From NCBI GenBank assembly GCA_036374175.1, contig DASUUH010000053.1, positions 1 to 49,498 on the forward strand: DNA of 49,498 bases, written 5' to 3'. The notes beneath the pieces were generated by a model that worked only from the letters and a program-made list of their open reading frames with translations, had not been told where the DNA came from and ran no database searches. The stretch comes from JASLBX01 sp036374175 (GTDB lineage: Bacteria > Actinomycetota > Actinomycetes > Jiangellales > Jiangellaceae). The translations under genes and the position numbers were made by a program. This document shows positions 43,347 to 49,498 of the stretch, piece by piece; the first letter of the stretch is position 1, and the number at the start of each line of letters is the position of its first letter.

Positions 43347-44477
43347 CTACCGCCTCAGCCGGCCGTCCCAGGCGATCGATCCGAGCAGGCGTGGGGTGAT
43401 CAGTCCATCGCCGAGCCCGAGTTCGACAAGTGCGTCGAAACTGGCCTGGCGCCGGCGCGCGGCGCGCACGCCTGCGTCGACTATCCAGGGTTTGGTGGCG
43501 ATGCGGGCCAGCGTGGTCGTGTGACGCAGGTGGCGGCCCAGCCGGTAACGTAACGCTGCCGCATAACGCTCGCCCGCTTCTGCCGTACCGCCTGCGGCCG
43601 CTGTGCCGGCCAACGCACCAGAGACCACAGCGTAGAAGATTCCCTCGCCGGTGAAGGGGTTGATCAGCGACAGGGCATCACCGGCAAGGAGCAGCCGACC
43701 CCGCCCCGCAACGGGCCGCCAACTCGACAGGGGTAGGTGGTGCGCTCGTAGCCGCGTGAGGGTGCTGCAGTCCACGTGCGGAAGCAACACGCTTAGCCGG
43801 TCGAGCAGGTGGGTGCGGCTGATCGACTTGCCGTGCAACAGTTCGCCGTACCCGATGTTGCGGCGACCGTCACCGATGGGGAAGCTCCACGCGTACGCCG
43901 GCCAGGTTCCCCCCGCCATGACAATCTGCTGCTGATGCGGGGCCTCTGGCGACACCGGAGCGTAGCCGCGGATTGCCAGGGCCACATGACCTGGCGGGTT
44001 CGCCGGCGCGCCGAGGTGCCGCCGCACGGTCGAGGCAGCACCGTCCGCTCCGATCACGACGCGCGCGCTGATGCCGTCGACGTCCACGTAATCTTCGTGG
44101 ACGGTCAGCCGGCGCACTCGATGCCGACGGACGGTGGCACCGGCGGCGACGGCGGCGCGCAGCAGTCGGTCGTCGAAGACGGCCCGCGGAATCGTGTGCA
44201 CCGGCGCATTGAACCGGCGCGTGACCTGGTCGCCCCCGGGACCGACGACATGAAGAGACGAAACCGGCGGGTAGCCGTCGGTGAGCCCGGCGACCCCAAG
44301 CTCCGCGAGCACGCCGAGGGCATGAGGTGCGATGCCGTCGCCGCACGCCTTGTCACGCGGAAAGGCGTCGCGATCGAGCAGCAGGACCCTGGCGCTGCGG
44401 CGGCGAGCGGCAAGTGCTGCCGCGGATCCTGCCGGGCCGGCGCCCACGATGAGCACGTCGTACGGGGCATCAGCCAT
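43347..44477 (-). CDS. Geranylgeranyl reductase-family FAD oxidoreductase
   Basis: A 376-aa flavoprotein. The Rossmann GxGxxG is in DVLIVGAGPAGSAAALAARR, the family Cys motif is DKACGDGIAPHAL, and the second FAD motif GDALSLINPFTGEGIFYAVV is at about residues 268-287. These occur in geranylgeranyl reductases, which saturate isoprenoid chains, and in related monooxygenases. It stands convergent to glgX. It may act on a quinone or lipid side chain, but the substrate is not set by the sequence. Confidence 0.85.
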   Translation of the reverse strand: MADAPYDVLIVGAGPAGSAAALAARRRSARVLLLDRDAFPRDKACGDGIAPHALGVLAELGVAGLTDGYPPVSSLHVVGPGGDQVTRRFNAPVHTIPRAVFDDRLLRAAVAAGATVRRHRVRRLTVHEDYVDVDGISARVVIGADGAASTVRRHLGAPANPPGHVALAIRGYAPVSPEAPHQQQIVMAGGTWPAYAWSFPIGDGRRNIGYGELLHGKSISRTHLLDRLSVLLPHVDCSTLTRLRAHHLPLSSWRPVAGRGRLLLAGDALSLINPFTGEGIFYAVVSGALAGTAAAGGTAEAGERYAAALRYRLGRHLRHTTTLARIATKPWIVDAGVRAARRRQASFDALVELGLGDGLITPRLLGSIAWDGRLRR

Positions 44478-44538
44478 GACGGTCGACGGCCAGTCCCAAG
44501 GCGACGGTCGCCAGCATTACCCGAGCTGCGTAGGACAT
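44470..44538 (-). CDS. Possible 22-aa leader peptide overlapping the reductase start
   Basis: A short ORF (MSYAARVMLATVALGLAVDR, then HG) whose stop lies 8 nt inside the next gene. A GTG precedes the ATG. There is no good ribosome binding site. The hydrophobic core and overlap suggest a coupling leader, but the ORF is too short to be sure. Confidence 0.25.
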   Translation of the reverse strand: MSYAARVMLATVALGLAVDRHG

Positions 44539-44726
44539 CACTCAGGTCACCAACCTTTCGTGCTGGGCCGGTGTGCAGACCAGAGCCAATAGCTTAAGTA
44601 GGCGACGAGCGTTGACCCCGGCCTTGGCGTCCGGCCCGCCACCGCCGGCCACCAACGATGCCGGTTCGAGGTAGGTCGGCGGCCTGGAGCCGGAATACGA
44701 CCGTACGCTGGGCCGGTTGCCACGAT

Positions 44727-45377
44727 GTGATCAGCCTTTCCGCCTTGCTCGGCATCGCCGCGGTCGCCCTTGGCCTAGTTCTAACGCCAGGACCGAACAT
44801 GATCTACCTGGTCTCGCGATCCATCACGCAGGGCCGGCAGGCAGGGCTGATCTCGCTTCTCGGTGTTGCGGCGGGCTTCCTTGTCTACCTTGTGGCGGCG
44901 ACGGCCGGGATCACCGCCGTCTTCGCCCTCGTACCCGCCCTGTACACCGCCGTCAAAATCGCTGGTGCGGCGTACCTGTTATGGCTGGCCTGGAACGCGG
45001 TCCGGCCGGGAGGCGTAGCAGTTTTTGCGCCGAGGACGATTCCTGTGGACAGCACACGGAGGCTGTTCACGATGGGAATGGTCACCAACCTGCTGAACCC
45101 CAAGATCGCCATTCTCCACGTGGCGCTGTTGCCCCAGTTCGTCGATCCCACCCTGGGCAACGTTGCAGCGCAGAGCCTGCTGCTGGGAGGGACTCAGATC
45201 GCCGTCGCCCTGACCGTCAACGGCCTGATCGTGCTATCGGCGGGCGCACTGGCCGCCTTTCTCGGACGGCGACCGCTGTGGCTGCGCGCGCAGCGCTACC
45301 TGATGGGAACGGCGCTTGCCGGTATCGCGATCCACCTCCTTACCGACCGGGCACGCCCAGCCGTGGCCACGCCCTGA
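44727..45377 (+). CDS. LysE/RhtB-family amino acid exporter
   Basis: A 216-aa permease with six TM helices. The N-terminal signature VALGLVLTPGPNMIYLVSRS is typical of RhtB/LeuE exporters, and MVTNLLNPKIAILHVALLPQ is the second conserved block. The GTG at 44727 gives the normal length; a longer frame upstream is not needed. TACGCT at 44704-44709 may be the -10 box. It is divergent from the reductase. Confidence 0.88.
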   Translation: MISLSALLGIAAVALGLVLTPGPNMIYLVSRSITQGRQAGLISLLGVAAGFLVYLVAATAGITAVFALVPALYTAVKIAGAAYLLWLAWNAVRPGGVAVFAPRTIPVDSTRRLFTMGMVTNLLNPKIAILHVALLPQFVDPTLGNVAAQSLLLGGTQIAVALTVNGLIVLSAGALAAFLGRRPLWLRAQRYLMGTALAGIAIHLLTDRARPAVATP

Positions 45378-45415
45378 CGTGGGTCACCGAAGCTGAGCGG
45401 CTTAGGTCCGGACAC

Positions 45416-46108
45416 TCAGTCCATTAGTTCAGAGAGGTCCATCACCTCGTCGTCCGCCGGAGCCGTGATGTCAACCGCCTCTCCCCAGTCGAGGAAGTCG
45501 ATGGCTCCTTCACCGGAGCCGTCCGGCGACTCGATCCGCAGCGGATACGGCTCCCCGGTGAGAGCCACCCAAAGCGTGCCGCCATCCTCGCTGTCGCGGT
45601 CGACGAGGCCGATTGCGTTAACGCCGTTCACCTCGGCGGTCTCGCCCTTCTCGATCGCGCCGTCCGGGGCGAGGGCTTCGTCGATGAACGACTCGAATTC
45701 GAAGAACGAGGTCAGATCACCGACGCTCGCGTCGTTGGGCATTCTCACGTAGCGGTCAGCGAAGATTTCACCGATTGCGGCATCCCCGGTCAGCTGCTCC
45801 CAGGTGTCGGCATCGGCCTTCATGTAGTACTGATCTGTGCTCACCCGCAGCAGTTCGAAAGTGGCGCCGTCTGCGCTGATGGTGCCGACCGACCTGTCGC
45901 CGCTGTACTGCACGTCGATGACGATGGTGCTGCCGTCGTCGACGACCTCACCGGAAACTCGCACAGAGTCCGCGCGGGTGGCAGCGCCCTTGGCCTCTTC
46001 TAGGATCTCTTCGGGGCTCAACTCCTCAACCCCGTTGGCTTCCGAGGCCGTGGTCTCTGCCGGCGCGGCGACGTCGTCGGATTCAGCGTCTTCGCCACCG
46101 CATCCCAC
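45416..46108 (-). CDS. LppX/LprAFG-like lipoprotein, signal peptide out of frame
   Basis: The readable ORF begins with GTG inside a lipobox (LALVGCGGEDAESDD read through), giving about 230 aa. The domain resembles the LppX/LprG lipoprotein family: EEILEEAKGAATRADSVRVS, YYMKADADTWEQLTGDAAIG and PYPLRIESPDGSGEGAIDF. A good signal peptide (MWRRRLVIARRAAT) exists upstream from ATG 46187, but in a different frame: total length 772 nt is one base too many. Dropping one C in the CCCC run at 46144-46147 restores MWRRRLVIARRAATLLASTF and then VTGLALVGC. It is a pseudogene, a phase-variable locus or a sequencing error. Confidence 0.7.
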   Translation of the reverse strand: MGCGGEDAESDDVAAPAETTASEANGVEELSPEEILEEAKGAATRADSVRVSGEVVDDGSTIVIDVQYSGDRSVGTISADGATFELLRVSTDQYYMKADADTWEQLTGDAAIGEIFADRYVRMPNDASVGDLTSFFEFESFIDEALAPDGAIEKGETAEVNGVNAIGLVDRDSEDGGTLWVALTGEPYPLRIESPDGSGEGAIDFLDWGEAVDITAPADDEVMDLSELMD

Positions 46109-46325
46109 GAGTGCTAGGCCGGTGACGAACGTCGATGCCAGAAGGGGTTGCTGCTCTGCGTGCGATCACGAGTCGGCGTCTCCACATGGATTGTTCGAAT
46201 CGGGCGCAGACACTCTAGCGATCGCCACCGACGAGAAATTCAAGGCCTCGAGCCGTCTTCTGACTCACTGAACATGGATCACCGCAATTGGGGTCGTTGA
46301 CATCAGCGGGAGGAACGACTATGTT

Positions 46326-46346
46326 TTTGTTCTTAACATAAACAAA
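46326..46346. promoter_or_regulatory. AT-rich inverted repeat upstream of the ThuA gene
   Basis: TTTGTT, 9 bp, AACAAA, within an unusually AT-rich stretch (46319-46355) of an otherwise GC-rich region, and 76 bp before the ThuA start. It resembles operators of ROK/LacI-type sugar regulators; the regulator is not in the window. Confidence 0.4.
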
Positions 46347-46421
46347 TTGAGTTATGTCACGAAACTCAGGTCGATGCAGTCAACGAACGCCGGTCCAGTC
46401 CGTTCAATGAGAGGAAGACCT

Positions 46422-47525
46422 ATGAAGCGACCCGTTCGCCGCCTGATCGCCGGTCTCGGTTCAGGACTGCTTGTCCTGGGCGGAGGGGCTGCCGTGGCTC
46501 CACCGAGTCAGGCTGACGACGAGTACAGGGTTCTTGTCGTCGGCAAGACACTCGGCTTCCGACACAGCAGTATCGATGAGGGGACGGCGGCCGTCATCGA
46601 ACTTGGCCAGGAGAACGGCTTCACCGTCGACGTGTGGGACCCGGCACAACCCGGCCTCACGCTCCCTAGCACGCCGTTCACCAGGGCGGAGGACCTAGCG
46701 CAGTACGCGACCGTGGTCTTCATCTCTACTGTTGACGGCACCAACTTCGACCCGAACCGGGCCACCCTCCTGGACCAGGACGAGCTGGCTGCCTTCAAGG
46801 GCTACATCCAGGCCGGGGGTGGCTTCGTCGGCGTCCACGGCGCGTCAGATTCTATGCATTTTGTTCCTTGGTACGGCGGGCTGATCGGAGGCGACGCGTA
46901 CTTCCGTAACCACCCCGCGCAACAGACGGCCACGCTACGGCTCGAGGACCCGACGCACCCATCGGCGGATGCGGTACCTGCCGAGTGGAGCCTGTTCGAG
47001 GAGTGGTACAACTTCAAGAACAATCCACGTGATGTCGTCCGCGTCCTGCTCACGCTCGACGAGACTTCGTACAATCCCGGCTTCGGCGCCATGGGCGAGG
47101 ACCACCCGTACAGCTGGTGCCACAACTACGATGGCGGTCGATCGTGGTACACCGCGCTCGGGCACCGCGAGGGTACGTTCGCCGATTCGACATTTCGTGC
47201 GCATCTGCTCGGTGGCATCGAGTGGACCGCCGTTGTGGCCAGCGGCGGCGGTGACTGCGTCACGTTCTACGAGGTGTCTAACCTCGTGGACGACCTGGCA
47301 CACGCGGGTGGCGTGCTGAACGGGGTGGCGGCCAAGAACATCACAAAGCACCTGGACCTCGCTGAGGCAGCCGCGGATGCAGGCGACCATGCGCTGGCGC
47401 TCGACGAGCTTCACACCGCTCAGGTGCTGACGGGCGCTCTCGTCACGGACGCTGAGATCAGCGCCGTACTGGCTGGCAAGATCGGCGACCTGATGGAATG
47501 GCAGCAGGGCCTCGCTGACGCCTGA
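46422..47525 (+). CDS. Secreted ThuA-domain protein
   Basis: A 367-aa protein. The ATG follows GAGGAAG and gives a clear signal peptide (RRLIAGLGSGLLVLGGGAAV, cleavage after SQA). The mature domain has the ThuA (trehalose-utilisation) glutamine-amidotransferase-like fold: RVLVVGKTLGFRHSSIDEG, GFVGVHGASDSMHFVPWYG, GGDAYFRNHPAQQ, and RSWYTALGHREGTF. A C-terminal helical region of about 80 residues (VSNLVDDLAHAGGVLNGVAA) resembles an FIMAH-type module. Secretion indicates a role in extracellular carbohydrate handling, which is inference. Confidence 0.83.
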   Translation: MKRPVRRLIAGLGSGLLVLGGGAAVAPPSQADDEYRVLVVGKTLGFRHSSIDEGTAAVIELGQENGFTVDVWDPAQPGLTLPSTPFTRAEDLAQYATVVFISTVDGTNFDPNRATLLDQDELAAFKGYIQAGGGFVGVHGASDSMHFVPWYGGLIGGDAYFRNHPAQQTATLRLEDPTHPSADAVPAEWSLFEEWYNFKNNPRDVVRVLLTLDETSYNPGFGAMGEDHPYSWCHNYDGGRSWYTALGHREGTFADSTFRAHLLGGIEWTAVVASGGGDCVTFYEVSNLVDDLAHAGGVLNGVAAKNITKHLDLAEAAADAGDHALALDELHTAQVLTGALVTDAEISAVLAGKIGDLMEWQQGLADA

Positions 47526-47929
47526 CAAGGTGCCATCCAGGCGCAGGAGTTGTCTAGCGGCATAGTTGGAGAGGTGTCCTGACACCTGATACTCGCGCGC
47601 TGCCGGCTGGTGGCTTGGGGGGCATCGAGCTACGATCCCTGTTAATGATCAAGAGGCCGGCCACCTTTGTCTGGGTGGTCGGCCTCTGACCTTGTTCGTG
47701 TGCCGCCGATATCGGATCTGCACTACGTCGAAGGCAAGCCGGTCCATGTCTGGACCCTACGAACACGGCCGGGTCGAGCGACAGTGAGTTGCGCGCATCG
47801 GCGGCTGTCGGAGCGGTCCTCCCGATGAGGACGCTCGAGGTGTCCTGTGCGGCGGCGCAGCGCCTGGGCCGACAGCATGTCCGAGGTCCTGCCAGGAGTC
47901 TCTAGTAGTCCACGCGTTGAGTGGGGTGC
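47526..47929. other. 404-bp region without a supported gene
   Basis: The region holds the terminator at 47652-47687 and short open frames only. A plus frame after about 47700 (PPISDLHYVEGKPVHVWTLR) stops without start or homology that I can name and could be a remnant. Nothing else is supported. Confidence 0.5.
47652..47687. terminator. Hairpin terminator
   Basis: AGAGGCCGGCCACC at 47652-47665 pairs with GGTGGTCGGCCTCT at 47674-47687 (one mismatch or wobble), 8-nt loop. Downstream is TGACCTTGTT. It follows the ThuA gene by about 125 bp. Confidence 0.7.
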
Positions 47930-48889
47930 CTAGCCGACCGTTTCAGGTCGCCGACGCCAAAGTGGGCACCTCCAGGTTCCGTTGAGGACCTCTGGCCGCG
48001 GTCGGTAGAGGCGGATCAGGAAGTTCCAGCCCTCCGGGATCGGGATCGCGTTCGCCCGTGGGTCATTGGGGTCGGTGACGAACCGGACCGTGATAGACCC
48101 GTCGTCGTTGGGGACTCCGGTGATGTTGTTGACCGTGTAGCGGCCGCTGCTGTTCGGCTCGAAGTAGCCCCGGGCGTTGTAGACCGAGATCGACCAGAAG
48201 GCATCGACAGGCACGTCCTTGAGGGTCAGTTCGTAATCGCCCTTAGGAACACGCGGCTCGACGCCGACATAGGCAGCCTCCCTGGTCGGCAGCCCGCCCC
48301 AACCGGCGGCGGCGCCGAGCAGGTAGCGGACCGGGTCGACCTCCTCGCGGGTGCCGAACATCCGGTCGAACCCGGTCACATACTTGGCGAGCTGGAGCAG
48401 CCCATCCCGGGTGCCGTCGAAGCTGACCTTGTCGTAGTCGGGGGAGACGAACGGCCGCGCGGACCCGGCCACCAGCATGATCTGGTCCTGCAACCGGGAG
48501 ACCTCGGCGATGTCGCCCTCCTCAGTCGGGTCGACGAGGGTCCGCACGCCGACCATGACGTATTCGGTGTCGAACTGGTCGACGGTCAACTCGTGCGTGC
48601 CGGCGTCATGGAAGATCGCGTTGACGTAGTGGTCGTTGTTGACCACCATCGCAGACATATAGCGGTCACCCGCATCGGGAAGGGTCACCCGTGCTCCGGC
48701 GGAGATGTCGACGATGGCGAAGCTGTAGAGGGTGTCCCGGTTCAGCCGGATGACGGTCTGTTCGTCAATGGGCGCGGGCTCCCGGTTGTGCCGAAACCTA
48801 TTGACCCCCCCAGCGCCGGCCTGGATGCCGGCGAACATCCGATCCGTCTCGGCGCGTGCAAAGTTGTCTATGCTCACCTTGATCGTCAT
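47930..48889 (-). CDS. DUF1254/DUF1214 domain protein
   Basis: A 319-aa protein. The start is ATG 48889 with GGGAGAG upstream. Features of the DUF1254 part include VIRLNRDTLYSFAIVDIS and DRYMSAMVVNNDHYVNAIFH, and of the DUF1214 part DAFWSISVYNARGYFEPNSS and NFLIRLYRPRPEVLNGTW. It lacks the longer N-terminal region of the 450-aa members and shows no signal peptide. The C-terminal residues WRCPLWRRRPETVG look irregular. Function unknown. Confidence 0.8.
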   Translation of the reverse strand: MTIKVSIDNFARAETDRMFAGIQAGAGGVNRFRHNREPAPIDEQTVIRLNRDTLYSFAIVDISAGARVTLPDAGDRYMSAMVVNNDHYVNAIFHDAGTHELTVDQFDTEYVMVGVRTLVDPTEEGDIAEVSRLQDQIMLVAGSARPFVSPDYDKVSFDGTRDGLLQLAKYVTGFDRMFGTREEVDPVRYLLGAAAGWGGLPTREAAYVGVEPRVPKGDYELTLKDVPVDAFWSISVYNARGYFEPNSSGRYTVNNITGVPNDDGSITVRFVTDPNDPRANAIPIPEGWNFLIRLYRPRPEVLNGTWRCPLWRRRPETVG

Positions 48890-49143
48890 CCGTCTCTCCC
48901 TGCCCCGATGCCCTTCCGGAAGCCTAGACGGACCTGAAACCCCCGACCCACGATCCCACGAAACAGCCCGCCCGGATGAGCCGCGGCTTGCCGCCATTCG
49001 CGTTATGCCGCCGATGACGCGCCGGAACACGAGAGTCCACGGGATCTGGCCGTTAGCGAGCTGTCCGCTCGGTCACCGATCGGCGGTAGGTCGAGGAAGC
49101 CGGTCGTCCCTCGTCGCGGGCGTGTCGGTCTTCCGGGCGTGCC
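48890..49143. other. Intergenic sequence with no supported feature
   Basis: Between the DUF1254 gene and the integrase remnant. Plus-strand frames here are low quality and lack a ribosome binding site. I see no RNA, repeat or promoter that can be defended. Confidence 0.4.
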
Positions 49144-49311
49144 CTAATGCCGATTCCGGTCACGGCTCGCTCGCGCGGATTGAGTCAACCCGCCATTCGG
49201 CAGCTGGCTCTTGGTGACCGGGTCGATGCCCGCATACGCCCGGACCCGCAGCGTCCCATTGGGGAGTCGATCGATGCTGCCCCGCTGACGTCGTCGCCGG
49301 GAACAAATATT
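49144..49311 (-). pseudogene. Tyrosine recombinase (phage integrase) N-terminal remnant
   Basis: A minus-strand frame of about 55 codons reads SRRRRQRGSIDRLPNGTLRV and continues RAYAGIDPVTKSQ before diverging and stopping. This is the typical N-terminal (SAM-like/AP2-like arm-binding) segment of actinobacterial integrases, of the form RGSI-LPSG-LRVRVYAGVDPVT. There is no start codon in frame, a TGA lies just upstream, and the catalytic domain is missing. It lies 150 bp from the 3' end of a tRNA gene, the usual attachment place for such elements. Confidence 0.6.
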
Positions 49312-49460
49312 GGATCAGAGCTCCCCAGCACGGCATGGCCGCGCGTTTCTGGGGGGCGCCGAAGCGAGCGACTCGTGTTGCCACTTGTGTCACTGTCGGC
49401 GAGATACGCCCAAGAGTGTCGACGATCAGTGATCGAAATGCCCTTTGACCTGCGAAACGC

Positions 49461-49498
49461 TGGCGGTCCTGACGGGATTTGAACCCGCGACCTCCGCC
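49461..49498 (-). tRNA. Partial tRNA (probably tRNA-Asp), 3' part only
   Basis: The reverse strand of the last 38 bases reads as the end of a tRNA: variable-loop GGAGGTC, T-arm GCGGG-TTCAAAT-CCCGT, acceptor strand CAGGACC, then G and CCA. It agrees with the actinobacterial tRNA-Asp 3' half as I remember it. The anticodon lies outside the window, so identity is inferred. Confidence 0.75.

Noticed and set aside
47554..47766. 70-aa minus-strand ORF
   Set aside because: It runs through the terminator hairpin at 47652-47687 and has no ribosome binding site or homology.

Overview
The window is chromosomal DNA from a high-GC actinobacterium. Evidence: GC-rich codon use, frequent GTG starts, an HspR/HAIR-controlled dnaK operon, a BldC regulator, a mycothiol-dependent maleylpyruvate-isomerase-like protein, a DUF3073 protein and a valine/leucine-type dehydrogenase. 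The order purF - purM - DUF3073 - vdh - hypothetical - bldC - tRNA-Phe matches what I recall of Streptomyces, but the exact order or family of this organism cannot be fixed from sequence alone.

Layout. (1) 14-5874: six plus-strand genes, most with GTGA/ATGA stop-start overlaps: E1 alpha and beta of a 2-oxoacid (or acetoin) dehydrogenase, an amidohydrolase, a bicupin, an atypical SDR and a 3-hydroxyisobutyrate-dehydrogenase-like enzyme. This looks like a catabolic operon for an unknown substrate. (2) 5871-7509: a multicopper oxidase remnant and a TetR repressor divergent from a 4-TM protein, with a 26-bp palindromic operator between them. (3) 7525-12463: dnaK-grpE-dnaJ-hspR plus a methyltransferase, preceded by two HAIR operators. 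(4) 12516-17378: envelope proteins, including a septum-formation-domain protein, a 47-aa membrane ORF coupled to a membrane acyltransferase, an EamA permease and a DUF1648 protein. (5) 17378-32502: hutI divergent from purS-purQ-purL, then a UbiA/Dabb/small-TM operon, a TetR/membrane-protein pair, a mycothiol-type enzyme, an M20 peptidase, tdk, a serine hydrolase, purF, purM and DUF3073. (6) 32662-35304: vdh, a conserved hypothetical, bldC and tRNA-Phe. (7) 35366-49498: CopC/CopD-CtaG copper genes, a phosphoglycerate-mutase-fold phosphatase, a SigR-like sigma factor without an adjacent anti-sigma gene, an MgtE-type transporter, glgX, a geranylgeranyl-reductase-like flavoprotein, LysE, a lipoprotein whose signal peptide is frameshifted, a secreted ThuA protein, a DUF1254 protein, and an integrase fragment beside the 3' end of a tRNA (probably tRNA-Asp).

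The most distinctive structures are non-coding. Three long imperfect or perfect palindromes with TGATCA near their outer ends sit at gene ends: one inside the purQ 3' end, one supplying both stop codons of a convergent pair, one between purF and purM. Twin copies of a 17-bp palindrome-containing repeat lie between hutI and purS. Several genes have a -10-like hexamer only 6-7 nt before the start codon, which suggests leaderless transcripts.
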